DNA of 14,044 nucleotides from Clostridiales bacterium (GCA_014799525.1 JAAVHW010000070.1:1-14044); one strand, 5' to 3'. Positions 6,183 through 14,003 are shown, counted from the first letter of the stretch. The notes: generated by a model from the letters alone, not told the origin. A program made the numbers and translations.

Positions 6183-6222
6183 CTTACATTCTATTGTAAG
6201 TTTATTGTTTATTTGCTACAAT
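6183..6222 (+). promoter_or_regulatory. glycogen operon promoter with overlapping inverted repeat
   Basis: TTGTAA (6194-6199), a 17-base spacer and TACAAT (6217-6222) make a plausible sigma-A promoter. CTTACA (6183-6188) and TGTAAG (6195-6200) are perfect inverted half-sites whose right arm covers the -35 box, as expected of an operator. A perfect TATAAT at 6233-6238 lacks a good -35 but could be a second start. TATATACAA repeats at 6222-6230 and 6247-6255. Confidence 0.45.
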
Positions 6223-6290
6223 ATATACAAAGTATAATTATGTAAGTATATACAATACGATTATAGTGTCGGCTTGCTTTGCGAGCCCGT

Positions 6291-6296
6291 GGGAGG
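6291..6296 (+). promoter_or_regulatory. ribosome binding site deciding the glgB start
   Basis: GGGAGG lies only three bases before the ATG at 6300, closer than usual. It is inside any longer reading from the upstream in-frame TTG at 6279, which has no site of its own. The protein N-terminus from 6300 matches the branching-enzyme family. Confidence 0.55.
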
Positions 6297-6299
6297 CTT

Positions 6300-8192
6300 A
6301 TGAGGAAGAACGTAGACAGCTACGCTTGCTATTTGTTCCATGAGGGAACCAACTATCAGGCGTATAAGATGTTTGCGCCTGTGAAGGGTGTTGAGAATAG
6401 CGTTGACGGATGGTATTTCTCCGTGTGGGCGCCGAATGCAAAGAGCGTATCCGTGGTTGGTGATTTCAACAACTGGAACGCCGATGCAAATGTTATGTCA
6501 CAGTCTGAGGGCGGAATATGGTGTACGTTTATTGCAGGACTTAAGCAGTACGACAACTATAAGTACGCCGTCACTTCAAAGGCTGGCAAGACGGTTTTCA
6601 AGTGCGACCCATACGGACTTCATTTTGAAACCGCACCTGCAAACGCATCCAAGCTTTACGACCTTAGCGGCTATCGCTGGAAGGATAAAAAGTGGATGAC
6701 GGATAGGGCAAACTACAATCCCTACGGCAGCCCTATGAATATTTACGAGATGCATTTTGGAAGCTGGCGCAGATACGATGACGGCAACTTCATCAACTAC
6801 AAGGCTATGGCGGACGAGGTTATACCCTACGTCAAGAAGATGGGATATACGCATATCGAGATTATGCCGCTCACGGAGTATCCCTTCGAGGGTAGCTGGG
6901 GCTATCAGGTTACGGGTATGTTTGCCCCCACCTCGCGCTACGGCACGCCAAAGGATTTGATGGAGTTTATCGACCGTTGCCACAGGGCAGGTATCGGCAT
7001 TATCCTTGACTGGGTGCTTGCTCACTTCCCGCGCGATGAACACGGTCTTAGCAACTTCGACGGTACGCCGCTTTACGAGTACGCCGACCCTCGCAAGGGC
7101 GAGCATAAGGAGTGGGGTACGAAGGTGTACGACTTCGGAAAGAACGAGGTCAAGTCCTTCCTCATCTCCGCGGCTATGTTCTGGTTTGACGTCTATCACG
7201 TGGACGGAATACGTTGCGACGCGGTTGCAAGCATGCTCTATCTCGACTATGGCAGAAAGGACGGCGAGTGGCAAGCGAATCAGTACGGCGGCAACTATAA
7301 CCTCGAAGCAAGAGATTTCCTGCGTCAGATGAACACGGCAATACTTTCAAAGTATCACGGCGCGCTCACGATAGCGGAGGAGTCCACCGCATATCCGATG
7401 ATAACAAAGCCTGCATACGACGGCGGTCTTGGCTTCAACTTCAAATGGAATATGGGTTGGATGAACGACAGCTTGCATTATCTTTCGCTCGACCCCTTCT
7501 TCAGAAAGGACAATCACAACGACCTGACGTTTGCAATCACGTATGCGTACAGCGAGAACTACATTCTCCCCATATCGCACGACGAGGTTGTACACGGCAA
7601 GTGCAGCATGATAAACAAAATCCCAGGAGACTACGACCAAAAGTTCGAGGAGCTGAAAGCTTTCTACGGCTATATGATTGGACACCCAGGCAAGAAGCTT
7701 ACGTTTATGGGCAACGAGTTTGCGCAGTTTATTGAATGGAATTACGCGCAGCCGCTTGACTGGTTCTTGCTTGGCTATCCGCGCCATAAGTCCTTCCAAA
7801 AGTTTGTCAAGGACTTGAACGCGTTCTACCTTGAAAACAAAGCGCTTTGGCAGCTTGATTGCAGCTATGACGGATTTAAGTGGATAGTGGTTGACGACAA
7901 CAAGCAGAACATAATTTCATTTATGCGCCGCGCGGCTGACGGAGAATACGTTATCTGCATCGTCAACTTCTCGCCTGTTGAAAGACTTAAGTATGTCATG
8001 GGTGTTCCCGAGGGCGTGACGTACAAGGCGGAGCTGTTCTCCGCACTCAAGAAGTACGGCGGTGAAGAAGAGCGTCGTCCGAGCTTCCGCGCTACCGCAA
8101 AGCCGTCGCACGGTCAGCCTTACTCGATAAAGGTGAATATCCCCAAAAATTCCGTGATATTCCTTAAGCCTGAGTACAAGGAAGATAAATAA
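6300..8192 (+). CDS. glgB: 1,4-alpha-glucan branching enzyme
   Basis: A 630-residue cytosolic GH13 enzyme that cuts an alpha-1,4 glucan and rejoins the piece by an alpha-1,6 bond, creating glycogen branches. It opens with the family's YLFHEGTNYQAYKMF. A CBM48 module follows (about 35-120, FSVWAPNAKSVSVVGDFNNW). The catalytic barrel holds EIMPLTEYPFEGSWGYQVTG, nucleophile Asp307 in VDGIRCDAVASMLYLDY, acid/base Glu360 in TIAEESTAYP and transition-state Asp428 in ISHDEVVHGK. The C-terminal beta domain (from about 525) ends in NSVIFLKP. All catalytic residues are present and the length is normal. The start at 6300 is set by the ribosome site and the family N-terminus. It is first in the glgB-C-D-A cluster, behind a palindrome-rich promoter region; 130 bases separate it from glgC. 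Confidence 0.97.
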   Translation: MRKNVDSYACYLFHEGTNYQAYKMFAPVKGVENSVDGWYFSVWAPNAKSVSVVGDFNNWNADANVMSQSEGGIWCTFIAGLKQYDNYKYAVTSKAGKTVFKCDPYGLHFETAPANASKLYDLSGYRWKDKKWMTDRANYNPYGSPMNIYEMHFGSWRRYDDGNFINYKAMADEVIPYVKKMGYTHIEIMPLTEYPFEGSWGYQVTGMFAPTSRYGTPKDLMEFIDRCHRAGIGIILDWVLAHFPRDEHGLSNFDGTPLYEYADPRKGEHKEWGTKVYDFGKNEVKSFLISAAMFWFDVYHVDGIRCDAVASMLYLDYGRKDGEWQANQYGGNYNLEARDFLRQMNTAILSKYHGALTIAEESTAYPMITKPAYDGGLGFNFKWNMGWMNDSLHYLSLDPFFRKDNHNDLTFAITYAYSENYILPISHDEVVHGKCSMINKIPGDYDQKFEELKAFYGYMIGHPGKKLTFMGNEFAQFIEWNYAQPLDWFLLGYPRHKSFQKFVKDLNAFYLENKALWQLDCSYDGFKWIVVDDNKQNIISFMRRAADGEYVICIVNFSPVERLKYVMGVPEGVTYKAELFSALKKYGGEEERRPSFRATAKPSHGQPYSIKVNIPKNSVIFLKPEYKEDK

Positions 8193-8230
8193 TAAGCAGT
8201 AAGTAACAAACAAAAATAAGTAGCAAGTAA
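8192..8230. repeat. imperfect direct repeat in the glgB-glgC gap
   Basis: ATAAGCAGTAAGTAA (8192-8206) recurs as ATAAGTAGCAAGTAA (8216-8230), 13 of 15 bases alike, with a 24-base period. The units are built from AAGTA/AGCAAGT-like words and overlap the glgB stop. This may be a short microsatellite-like spacer; no function is visible. Confidence 0.45.
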
Positions 8231-8322
8231 ATGCTTGTGCAGACCTACGCAAGCGCGATAGGCAAACACTCGCATATCAAAACGGCAAATGCTTTTCAAA
8301 CCCGAAAATAAGGAGGATAAAC

Positions 8323-9519
8323 ATGAGTAAGGTTTCCAAAAAGGAATGTATAGCAATGTTGCTTGCAGGCGGACAGGGTACGCGTCTTGGCGTACTTACG
8401 TCCAACGTGGCAAAGCCTGCGGTTCCTTTTGGTGCGAAATATCGCATCATAGATTTTCCGCTGTCAAACAGCATAAACAGCGGCATAGACACAATCGGCG
8501 TACTCACGCAGTACAGACCCTTTGAGCTGCACCAATACATCGGTAACGGTCAGCCGTGGGACTTGGATAGGCTCAGCGGCGGTATTTACGTTTTGCCGCC
8601 ATACATGGGCGCGAAGTCTGGCGAGTGGTACAAGGGTACTGCAAACGCGATATATCAGAATATCGACTTCATCGACAACTACGACCCCGACTACGTTGTT
8701 ATCCTTAGCGGCGACCACATCTACAAGATGGACTATCACGATATGCTCAAGGACCATAAGAAAAACAACGCGGATTGCACGATAGCCGTTCGTGACGTGC
8801 CGATTGAGGAAGCAAGCCGCTTTGGTATACTCAACCTCAAGAAGAACTCCCGTCAGATTGAGGAGTTTGAGGAAAAGCCGAAGAATCCGAGAAGCACGAA
8901 GGCGTCTATGGGTATTTATATCTTTACGTGGGCTAAGCTTCGCGAATACCTCATTGACGACGAGAACGACAAGACGAGTGAAAACGACTTTGGAAAGAAC
9001 ATCATCCCCAAAATGCTCGGCGACAAGCAGAGACTGTTTGCGTATCAGTTTGACGGCTACTGGAAGGACGTCGGAACTATCTCCTCGCTTTGGGAAGCGA
9101 ACATGGACGTGCTCAGAGGCAGTGAGCTTAACCTCGACGACGACAAGTGGAAAATCTACGCGCGTAACAACGCAGAGCCGCCGCAGTTTATCACTCCAAC
9201 GGGCAAGGTTACAAACTGCCTTGTATCCGAGGGTACGGTTGTCAAGGGTACGGTGAAGGACAGCATCATCTCGCACTCCGTCACGATAGGCGAGGGCGCA
9301 TATGTTGAGGCTTCCATAATCATGCCTGGCGCAGTCATTGAGGACGGCGCGGACGTGAGATATTCAATCATCGGCTGGGATGCGGTTGTCGGCAAGAACT
9401 CGCTTGTTGGCGAAACTCTTGACGAGTGCAGACCAGGCGAATGGAAGATAAGCGTAATTGGACCGCGCTACAGCTTGCCCGAGAATTCCGTTGTCGGCGC
9501 AAATGAAATGTTGGGTTAA
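8323..9519 (+). CDS. glgC: glucose-1-phosphate adenylyltransferase, catalytic subunit
   Basis: ADP-glucose pyrophosphorylase: ATP plus glucose-1-phosphate gives ADP-glucose and pyrophosphate, the committed step of glycogen synthesis. The 398 residues comprise a nucleotidyltransferase domain (about 1-265) and a left-handed beta-helix (about 290-365). The nucleotide loop is [13 protein letters not shown] (14-26), followed by [19 protein letters not shown] (31-49). Asp131 in [12 protein letters not shown] is the metal/catalytic Asp, Lys185 in FEEKPK is the sugar-phosphate contact, and GYWKDVGT (245-252) is conserved. It is thus catalytically complete. A perfect AGGAGG (8311-8316) precedes the ATG. 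It is followed 11 bases later by its paralogue glgD, with which it probably forms a heterotetramer, as shown for Bacillota GlgC/GlgD. Allosteric effectors cannot be read from the sequence. Confidence 0.97.
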   Translation: MSKVSKKECIAMLLAGGQGTRLGVLTSNVAKPAVPFGAKYRIIDFPLSNSINSGIDTIGVLTQYRPFELHQYIGNGQPWDLDRLSGGIYVLPPYMGAKSGEWYKGTANAIYQNIDFIDNYDPDYVVILSGDHIYKMDYHDMLKDHKKNNADCTIAVRDVPIEEASRFGILNLKKNSRQIEEFEEKPKNPRSTKASMGIYIFTWAKLREYLIDDENDKTSENDFGKNIIPKMLGDKQRLFAYQFDGYWKDVGTISSLWEANMDVLRGSELNLDDDKWKIYARNNAEPPQFITPTGKVTNCLVSEGTVVKGTVKDSIISHSVTIGEGAYVEASIIMPGAVIEDGADVRYSIIGWDAVVGKNSLVGETLDECRPGEWKISVIGPRYSLPENSVVGANEMLG

Positions 9520-9530
9520 GGAGGGAGAAT

Positions 9531-10646
9531 ATGAAAAACCATACAATGAGCGTACTGTTTGCATTTGATGAGGAAAGTCATCTCAACGACCTGACGATAC
9601 ACCGCACAACGGCGTCCTTGCCATTCGGCGGCAGATACAGACTTATAGACTTCGCGCTGTCCAACCTCGTGAATTCAAACATCACGACGATAGGCATAAT
9701 TACGCGCAACAACTATAACTCCCTTATGGACCATATCCGCATGGGGCGCGACTGGGACTTGAACAGGAAAAACAGCGGTATAACGGTGTTTCCTCCATTC
9801 GTATTGAACAGCGCGCACGACGTGTACAAGGGCAAGATTGAAGCTTTGTACACTCTGCGCGGATTCATGATGAACAGCAACGAGGAGTATGTTGTCATAG
9901 CAAATACAAATATCGCTTTCAATATCGACTTCGATGAGGTGGAAAAATTCCATATCGAGAAGGGCGCGGATATCACGGTGCTTACCTACAAGACCGACGA
10001 TACAACGCCTCGCAAGATTATCATCTCAGAGGACAAGAACCATCGCATTACGGATATGCGCTATCCTGTTGCGAGCGATACGGGCAAGCAGCGCTGCAAC
10101 CTCAACATCTACTTCATCAAGAAGGACTTGCTTATTTCCCTCGTAGACAACGCCTATGCGCACGGCGCGTACGACTTTGAAAAGGATATTCTGCAAAAGA
10201 AGCTCGATGAGCTGTATATAATGAATTACGAGGTCAAGGAGTACGTCGCGGTTATCGACCGCATTCCCGCATACTTCAAGCGCAGTATGGACTTGCTCGA
10301 CCCCGAAGTCAGAGACGAGCTGTTCTATAAGCACTCCACAATTCTCACCAAGGTCAAGGACAGCGTACCTGCAAAGTATAAGGCGGGCGCAAATGTGAAA
10401 AATTCCATAATCGCCGACGGCTGCGTTATTGACGGAACGGTTGAAAACTCCATTCTCTTCCGTAGCGTAAAGGTTGGCAAGGGCGCAGTCATACGCAACT
10501 CCATCATCATGGAGGACTCCATCATCATGGACGGCGCGTCCCTCGACTATACCATCACCGACAAGGATGTCATCATCCAGTCGGGCAGGACGTTGAGTGG
10601 GTATGAGAGCTATCCGATGGTGGTTGTCAAAGGCAAGGTTATTTGA
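9531..10646 (+). CDS. glgD: GlgD, regulatory subunit of ADP-glucose pyrophosphorylase
   Basis: A 371-residue paralogue of GlgC that has lost the catalytic loop. Where GlgC has GGQGTRL, this protein reads FAFDEESHLNDLT; where GlgC has SGDH, it reads ANTN (124-127). The fold-defining segments remain: PFGGRYRLIDFALSNLVNSN (31-50), a GRDWDLNRKNSG segment and a C-terminal beta-helix of hexapeptide-like repeats (about 285-350, NSIIADGCVIDGTVENSI). In Bacillota, GlgD subunits are known to bind GlgC and modulate activity and regulation while being inactive or nearly so alone. The gene starts 11 bases after glgC behind AAGGAGGG (9518-9525), so the two are translated as a pair at similar levels. The Bacillota restriction of GlgD supports the taxonomic call. 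Confidence 0.95.
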   Translation: MKNHTMSVLFAFDEESHLNDLTIHRTTASLPFGGRYRLIDFALSNLVNSNITTIGIITRNNYNSLMDHIRMGRDWDLNRKNSGITVFPPFVLNSAHDVYKGKIEALYTLRGFMMNSNEEYVVIANTNIAFNIDFDEVEKFHIEKGADITVLTYKTDDTTPRKIIISEDKNHRITDMRYPVASDTGKQRCNLNIYFIKKDLLISLVDNAYAHGAYDFEKDILQKKLDELYIMNYEVKEYVAVIDRIPAYFKRSMDLLDPEVRDELFYKHSTILTKVKDSVPAKYKAGANVKNSIIADGCVIDGTVENSILFRSVKVGKGAVIRNSIIMEDSIIMDGASLDYTITDKDVIIQSGRTLSGYESYPMVVVKGKVI

Positions 10647-10676
10647 TTGCGCCAGACGTTATGCCTTGCTCTTATA

Positions 10677-10704
10677 CCCCACAAAACAGGGACGTTTTGC
10701 GGGG
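10677..10704 (+). terminator. hairpin after glgD, possible attenuator
   Basis: CCCCACAAAAC (10677-10687) and GTTTTGCGGGG (10694-10704) pair over 11 positions with one A/C mismatch and a 6-base loop. No U tract follows. GGGGACCCC (10701-10709) offers an alternative short pairing. It could stabilise the glgC-glgD mRNA end or weaken read-through into glgA; a dispersed palindromic repeat is also possible. Confidence 0.35.
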
Positions 10705-10806
10705 ACCCCAGCTGCGGCACGCCAAATCGCAATTAAAAATGATGTTATTCTAAACAAGAATACTGGTAAAATTGCGAGTTTGGCTATAAGCGCAAACTAT
10801 TAAGGG

Positions 10807-10839
10807 GCAAAATGAGGGAAGTGAATCCCCTCATTTTGC
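10807..10839. terminator. 12-base-pair hairpin upstream of glgA
   Basis: GCAAAATGAGGG (10807-10818) and CCCTCATTTTGC (10828-10839) are perfectly complementary around a 9-base loop. It lacks a U tract on either strand, so it is either a rho-independent-like weak stop, an mRNA processing/stability element or a regulator site. GGGG at 10804-10807 could compete for the CCCC at 10827-10830. Confidence 0.4.
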
Positions 10840-10881
10840 GGAATAAAATGCGCAAATATCACATTTTAGGAATATTCTATT

Positions 10882-10890
10882 TGATATATA
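10882..10890 (+). promoter_or_regulatory. possible extended -10 promoter for glgA
   Basis: TGATATATA is an extended -10 (TG, one base, then TATATA at 10885-10890) in an AT-rich stretch 66 bases before the glgA ATG. No good -35 box is seen. It would give glgA its own transcript in addition to read-through from glgD. Confidence 0.28.
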
Positions 10891-10955
10891 AATAACAACT
10901 TTACAAAGCAATATTTAGACATAAACCCCTAATTATTGCAATAAAGAGGTAAATT

Positions 10956-12380
10956 ATGAAAATTCTATTCGTAGCGTCAGAGGCGGCACCGTTCATAAGG
11001 TCGGGCGGACTTGGAGACGTAGCAGGGGCTTTGCCCAAGGCGTTCAATAAGGCAGGGCACGATTGCAGAGTTATCATTCCTTTTTACAAAGAGGAGATAA
11101 GAAGCGAGCTGCAAAGCAACTTTCGCTATCTTGCATCTACATTTGTAGACTTGAGCTGGCGTAGGCAGTATTGCGGTGTATTCGAGGCAACGTATGACGG
11201 CGTGACTTATTATCTCATTGACAACGAATACTATTTCAAGCGCAGAGGTCTGTACGGTCACTTTGATGACGGCGAGAGATTTGCGTTCTTCTCAAAGGCT
11301 GTACTTGAGGTGTTGCCGCTCATCGATTTCTTCCCCGATATTCTCCATGCCAACGACTGGCACTCCGCGCTTACGCCCGTGTTTCTCGACGTGTTCTATC
11401 GCTACTCGGAGGACTATCAAAAGATAAAGACGGTTTTCACAATTCACAACATTGAGTTCCAAGGCAAGTACGGCAGGGAGCTTATGACGGATATACTCGG
11501 CTTGCCGGACTGGGCGCACTCGCTTATTGTGAACGGAGATTGCGTAAACTTCATGAAGGGCGGCATAGAGTGTGCAAGCGCAGTCACCACTGTGAGTGAA
11601 ACGTACGCAGGCGAGATTCTCGACCCGTTCTATTCCTACGGCTTGGAGAGTATTCTCTCAAACCGCCGCTTCAAGCTGCACGGTGTAGTCAACGGAATAG
11701 ACCAAAGCATATACGACCCCAAGACGGACAAAAAGCTGTTTGCAAACTATACGGAAAAGAACTGCTTTGAGGGTAAGGCGGCAAACAAGAAAGCACTTTG
11801 CGAAATGATAAATCTTCCCTTTGATGAGGAGCGTCCGCTTGTTGCAATGGTTACGCGCCTTACGGAGCAAAAGGGTATGGACCTTGTCGCTTGCGTAATT
11901 GATGAGATTATGAAAGCGGACGTTCAAATGGTTGTACTTGGCACTGGCGATTGGAAGTATGAAAACCTTATCAAGTCAGTGGAGAGCAGATATCCGAGTA
12001 AGTTTAGGGCAATACTTGCATTCTCGGGCGACCTTGCAAGCAAGCTGTATGGCGCGAGCGACCTCTTCCTTATGCCAAGCAAATTCGAGCCGTGCGGACT
12101 GTCTCAGCTCATTGCAATGAGATACGGTTCTATCCCAATCGTGCGCGAAACTGGCGGACTTAAAGACACCGTGCCTGCCTACAACGGCGAAACAGGCGAG
12201 GGCAAGGGCTTCACGTTCAAGACCTACAATGCCTACGATATGCTCGACGCAGTGTGGCGCGCCTACGCCTGCTTCCACGACAAGGAGCATTGGAAAAAGG
12301 TCACGGCAAACGCCATAACCTCCGACTTCGGCTGGGAGCTTAGCGCACAGAAATATGTTGACATCTACAAGAGTTTGTAA
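10956..12380 (+). CDS. glgA: glycogen synthase, ADP-glucose type (GT5)
   Basis: A 474-residue cytosolic retaining glycosyltransferase that adds glucose from ADP-glucose to the non-reducing end of alpha-1,4 glucan. It has two Rossmann-like halves. The N-terminal half has the glycine loop RSGGLGDVAGALPKA (15-29), HANDWHSAL (131-139) and FTIHNIEFQGKYG (161-173). The C-terminal half has MVTRLTEQKGMDL (298-310), with Arg301 and Lys306 as the expected phosphate contacts, and the acceptor/donor motif SKFEPCGLSQLIAMRYG (375-391). Position 15, Lys in the classic KTGGL loop, is Arg here; the substitution keeps the charge and other family members vary at this site. Length is normal. The start follows AAGAGGT. 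It closes the glg cluster, ending at the terminator at 12417-12443. No glycogen phosphorylase or debranching gene is in the window. Confidence 0.96.
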   Translation: MKILFVASEAAPFIRSGGLGDVAGALPKAFNKAGHDCRVIIPFYKEEIRSELQSNFRYLASTFVDLSWRRQYCGVFEATYDGVTYYLIDNEYYFKRRGLYGHFDDGERFAFFSKAVLEVLPLIDFFPDILHANDWHSALTPVFLDVFYRYSEDYQKIKTVFTIHNIEFQGKYGRELMTDILGLPDWAHSLIVNGDCVNFMKGGIECASAVTTVSETYAGEILDPFYSYGLESILSNRRFKLHGVVNGIDQSIYDPKTDKKLFANYTEKNCFEGKAANKKALCEMINLPFDEERPLVAMVTRLTEQKGMDLVACVIDEIMKADVQMVVLGTGDWKYENLIKSVESRYPSKFRAILAFSGDLASKLYGASDLFLMPSKFEPCGLSQLIAMRYGSIPIVRETGGLKDTVPAYNGETGEGKGFTFKTYNAYDMLDAVWRAYACFHDKEHWKKVTANAITSDFGWELSAQKYVDIYKSL

Positions 12381-12416
12381 TGCGCTCTAAACATCAAATA
12401 CAACTTGTAATCACAC

Positions 12417-12443
12417 AAAAACCGCAGTTTAACTGCGGTTTTT
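12417..12443 (+). terminator. intrinsic terminator of the glycogen cluster
   Basis: AACCGCAG (12420-12427), loop TTTAA, CTGCGGTT (12433-12440), then TTT, with A-T pairs extending the stem outward to 12417 and 12443. It lies 37 bases after the glgA stop. The A run on the left could also let it act on the minus strand. Confidence 0.85.
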
Positions 12444-12456
12444 GATATTATCAACT

Positions 12457-12474
12457 CCACAAGATGGCTTGTGG
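12457..12474. other. short perfect hairpin after the glgA terminator
   Basis: CCACAAG (12457-12463), loop ATGG, CTTGTGG (12468-12474). It has no U tract and no gene follows closely. It might be part of the leader region of the next gene or a leftover repeat. Confidence 0.3.
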
Positions 12475-12513
12475 CGCAGTAAAGGGTTAAATGCTGTTTT
12501 ACTCGGATATGAA

Positions 12514-12542
12514 TTGAAATTATTCCGCTAAAATGTTATCAT
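12514..12542 (+). promoter_or_regulatory. sigma-A promoter of the SGNH lipoprotein gene
   Basis: TTGAAA (12514-12519), a 17-base spacer and TATCAT (12537-12542). The start site should be near 12549, about 26 bases before the ATG at 12575. With the terminator at 12417-12443 this separates the gene from the glycogen cluster. Confidence 0.5.
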
Positions 12543-12574
12543 AATTCTAATAACGGTATTGAGGGAAACGCCAT

Positions 12575-13270
12575 ATGAAATCTAAAAAAATTATCGCCAT
12601 AGTTGCTGCGGTCTTGGCACTGTGCGCATTGGCAATCTGTTTAGTGGGTTGCAATAGCAAAACCAGTACGGAATACGACGCAATAAAGCAGAATAAAAAA
12701 GATAATTATACTTACTTAAACGAAAACTACTCGCAGCAAAGGCAGACCGTTTTTATAGGCGACTCGATAATTGAAATCTGTAATATGGAGCTTTTTGACG
12801 GTGAAACGAACACGATTTACAATAGAGGAATAAGCGGAGACACCTCTGATAAACTGTTGGAAAGACTCTATGACAATGCCTTAAATATCTCTCCGCAAAC
12901 TCTCGTCGTTCTTGTCGGCACAAACGACCTAAGCCGCAAAATTAAAGCGGATACGATTTTAAACAATATAAGCGCGATAATAGACAAAAGCAAACAGGCA
13001 AGCGTGGATAAAATTCTAATATGTTCCCTGTTGCCCGTAAATAAATCCGTCAACTCCCAAATGGTCGGCTTGCGCAAAAACGAGGATATTATTGCTATCA
13101 ACGAAGCATTGAAAACTACGTGCGAACAAAAACAGGTTACTTTCGTCGACTTCTATTATTCGCTTGTAGATAAGGACGGTAATCTTGATGTGCAATACAC
13201 CTACGACGGTTTGCACCCGAACGTAAAAGGCTACGAAATTATTACTGGGGCGTTGAAAAAAGTTTTATAA
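12575..13270 (+). CDS. lipoprotein SGNH/GDSL-family hydrolase
   Basis: A 231-residue exported esterase-like protein. A lipoprotein signal peptide is clear: basic MKSKK, a hydrophobic core, and the lipobox LVGC with Cys26 as the lipid-modified residue, so the mature protein is anchored to the outer face of the membrane. The catalytic domain shows all four SGNH blocks: nucleophile Ser64 in FIGDSIIE, Gly85 in NRGISGDTS, Asn117 in VLVGTNDL, and Asp211/His214 in YDGLHPN. Spacing and length fit the compact GDSL lipase/acylhydrolase type; sugar O-acetyl or acyl esters are typical substrates but cannot be assigned here. Ribosome site GAGG (12561-12564) is about 10 bases upstream. It has its own promoter and is convergent with the next gene. 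No strong terminator follows; a 4-base-pair stem with TTTT near 13282-13305 is the best candidate. Confidence 0.9.
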   Translation: MKSKKIIAIVAAVLALCALAICLVGCNSKTSTEYDAIKQNKKDNYTYLNENYSQQRQTVFIGDSIIEICNMELFDGETNTIYNRGISGDTSDKLLERLYDNALNISPQTLVVLVGTNDLSRKIKADTILNNISAIIDKSKQASVDKILICSLLPVNKSVNSQMVGLRKNEDIIAINEALKTTCEQKQVTFVDFYYSLVDKDGNLDVQYTYDGLHPNVKGYEIITGALKKVL

Positions 13271-13392
13271 TTAGTCTACGGCGCTACGAGCATTGCCATA
13301 GCTTTTACAACCCCTCGCATGATATGCCAAATAAGCTGAGGTTGGAGAAAAACTAGCTGAACGATTTGAAAAATTTTCGCTCGCATAGAAAA

Positions 13393-13429
13393 AGCACCCT
13401 TGAGCATTTTGGAGTTCAAATAGGGTGCT
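13393..13429 (-). terminator. intrinsic terminator of the nuclease-like gene
   Basis: AGCACCCT (13393-13400) and AGGGTGCT (13422-13429) pair perfectly; a smaller inner TTGA/TCAA stem (13400-13403, 13416-13419) may fold the 21-base loop. On the minus strand the stem is followed by TTTTCTATG, a good U tract, 59 bases beyond the stop codon at 13488. Confidence 0.6.
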
Positions 13430-13487
13430 CGTGGCGTAGCGGTAGTGACATAAAACGAATATTATTATATTGTTATATTTCCATTTA

Positions 13488-14003
13488 TTACTTCAACCAA
13501 TTTCCTTTGATTTGCTGTAAGCGTAGGTGTTTAATTATCGTATCGTATGTGTCCGCGAGCTTTTTTAAGTGTATAAATTGCGCACCGTTTTGTATTTCAT
13601 AATCGCCATTTGATTTATGTTTTATCCCTATACCTTTATCACATAACAAATCAAAATCTTTTAATGAAAACAAAAATATATCTAATTTGGCATTTTGAGA
13701 CTTTTCATAATCCGCAAACACAAAGGCAACCGCCGGTGTGAGGTCGCCGAAGTTTTTAGCAAACTTTTTCAACTGCACTTGATTGTGCACATCAAATATC
13801 GTGCTGGCTCTATGAATGCTTTTGACGGAAATGGCTAATCTTTCAGTTTGATTATGCGCGATAATATCCGCACCTTCGTGGTCAACGAGTGCAACATTAT
13901 AATCGAAAAATTGACCCAGCCACCACATAACTAAATTTTCACCAAAATCTCCAAACTGTTTGGGTAATCTACCTGCTTTTTCTTGTTCTATCTTGTCTGT
14001 CAT
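13488..14003 (-). CDS. PD-(D/E)XK nuclease-like protein, function unknown
   Basis: A 171-residue soluble protein. Its N-terminal half has the pattern of a PD-(D/E)XK (restriction endonuclease-like) fold: helix FGENLVMWWLGQFF with Glu22, then ALVDHEGADIIAH with Asp46, then the strand RLAISVKS with Lys61 (S-x-K in place of the usual E/Q-x-K). This order Glu, Asp, x-Lys is that of Mrr/Hjc-like and DUF4365-like nucleases. The Ser at the middle position may lower or alter catalysis. The C-terminal half (VAFVFADYE, LDIFLFSLKDFDLL, then a helical tail) resembles the small beta-helical ends of such proteins. The start has GGAGGT (14014-14019 on the complement) 10 bases upstream. It stands alone, convergent with the SGNH gene, in AT-rich DNA. 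It could be a defence nuclease, a phage remnant or a host repair factor. Confidence 0.68.
   Translation of the reverse strand: MTDKIEQEKAGRLPKQFGDFGENLVMWWLGQFFDYNVALVDHEGADIIAHNQTERLAISVKSIHRASTIFDVHNQVQLKKFAKNFGDLTPAVAFVFADYEKSQNAKLDIFLFSLKDFDLLCDKGIGIKHKSNGDYEIQNGAQFIHLKKLADTYDTIIKHLRLQQIKGNWLK

Larger units (their letters stand above)
10647..10955 (+). other. 309-base gap between glgD and glgA
   Basis: There is no convincing gene here. The left half is GC-richer and holds a hairpin (10677-10704); the middle has a second hairpin (10807-10839); the right half is AT-rich with a possible promoter (10882-10890) and the glgA ribosome site AAGAGGT (10944-10950). An open frame at 10597-10803 starts inside glgD without a ribosome site and is discounted. 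The gap is unusually long for this otherwise tight cluster. Confidence 0.6.

Noticed and set aside
6576..7274. Long open frame (232 codons) on the minus strand within glgB
   Set aside because: It lies wholly opposite an intact catalytic gene; codon bias in glgB leaves the antisense frame open. No promoter or family match.
8464..9276. Long antisense frame (270 codons) within glgC
   Set aside because: Same cause: an antisense shadow of a complete GlgC with no ribosome site or domain.
10597..10803. Open frame of 68 codons overlapping the end of glgD and running into the gap
   Set aside because: It starts inside glgD, has no ribosome site, and its translation is basic low-complexity sequence with no recognisable domain.
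13430..13465. GTGGCGTAGCGGTAGTGAC tract that first suggests a tRNA fragment, and its likeness to CTTGTGGCGCAGTAAAGG near 12468
   Set aside because: No acceptor stem, anticodon arm or TTCGA-type B box can be formed; the resemblance between the two tracts is partial and may be chance.
1476..14003. Idea that the right-end nuclease-like protein is the restriction partner of the HTH-Dam methylase
   Set aside because: The genes are about 11 kb apart with housekeeping operons between them, and nothing in the sequence links them.
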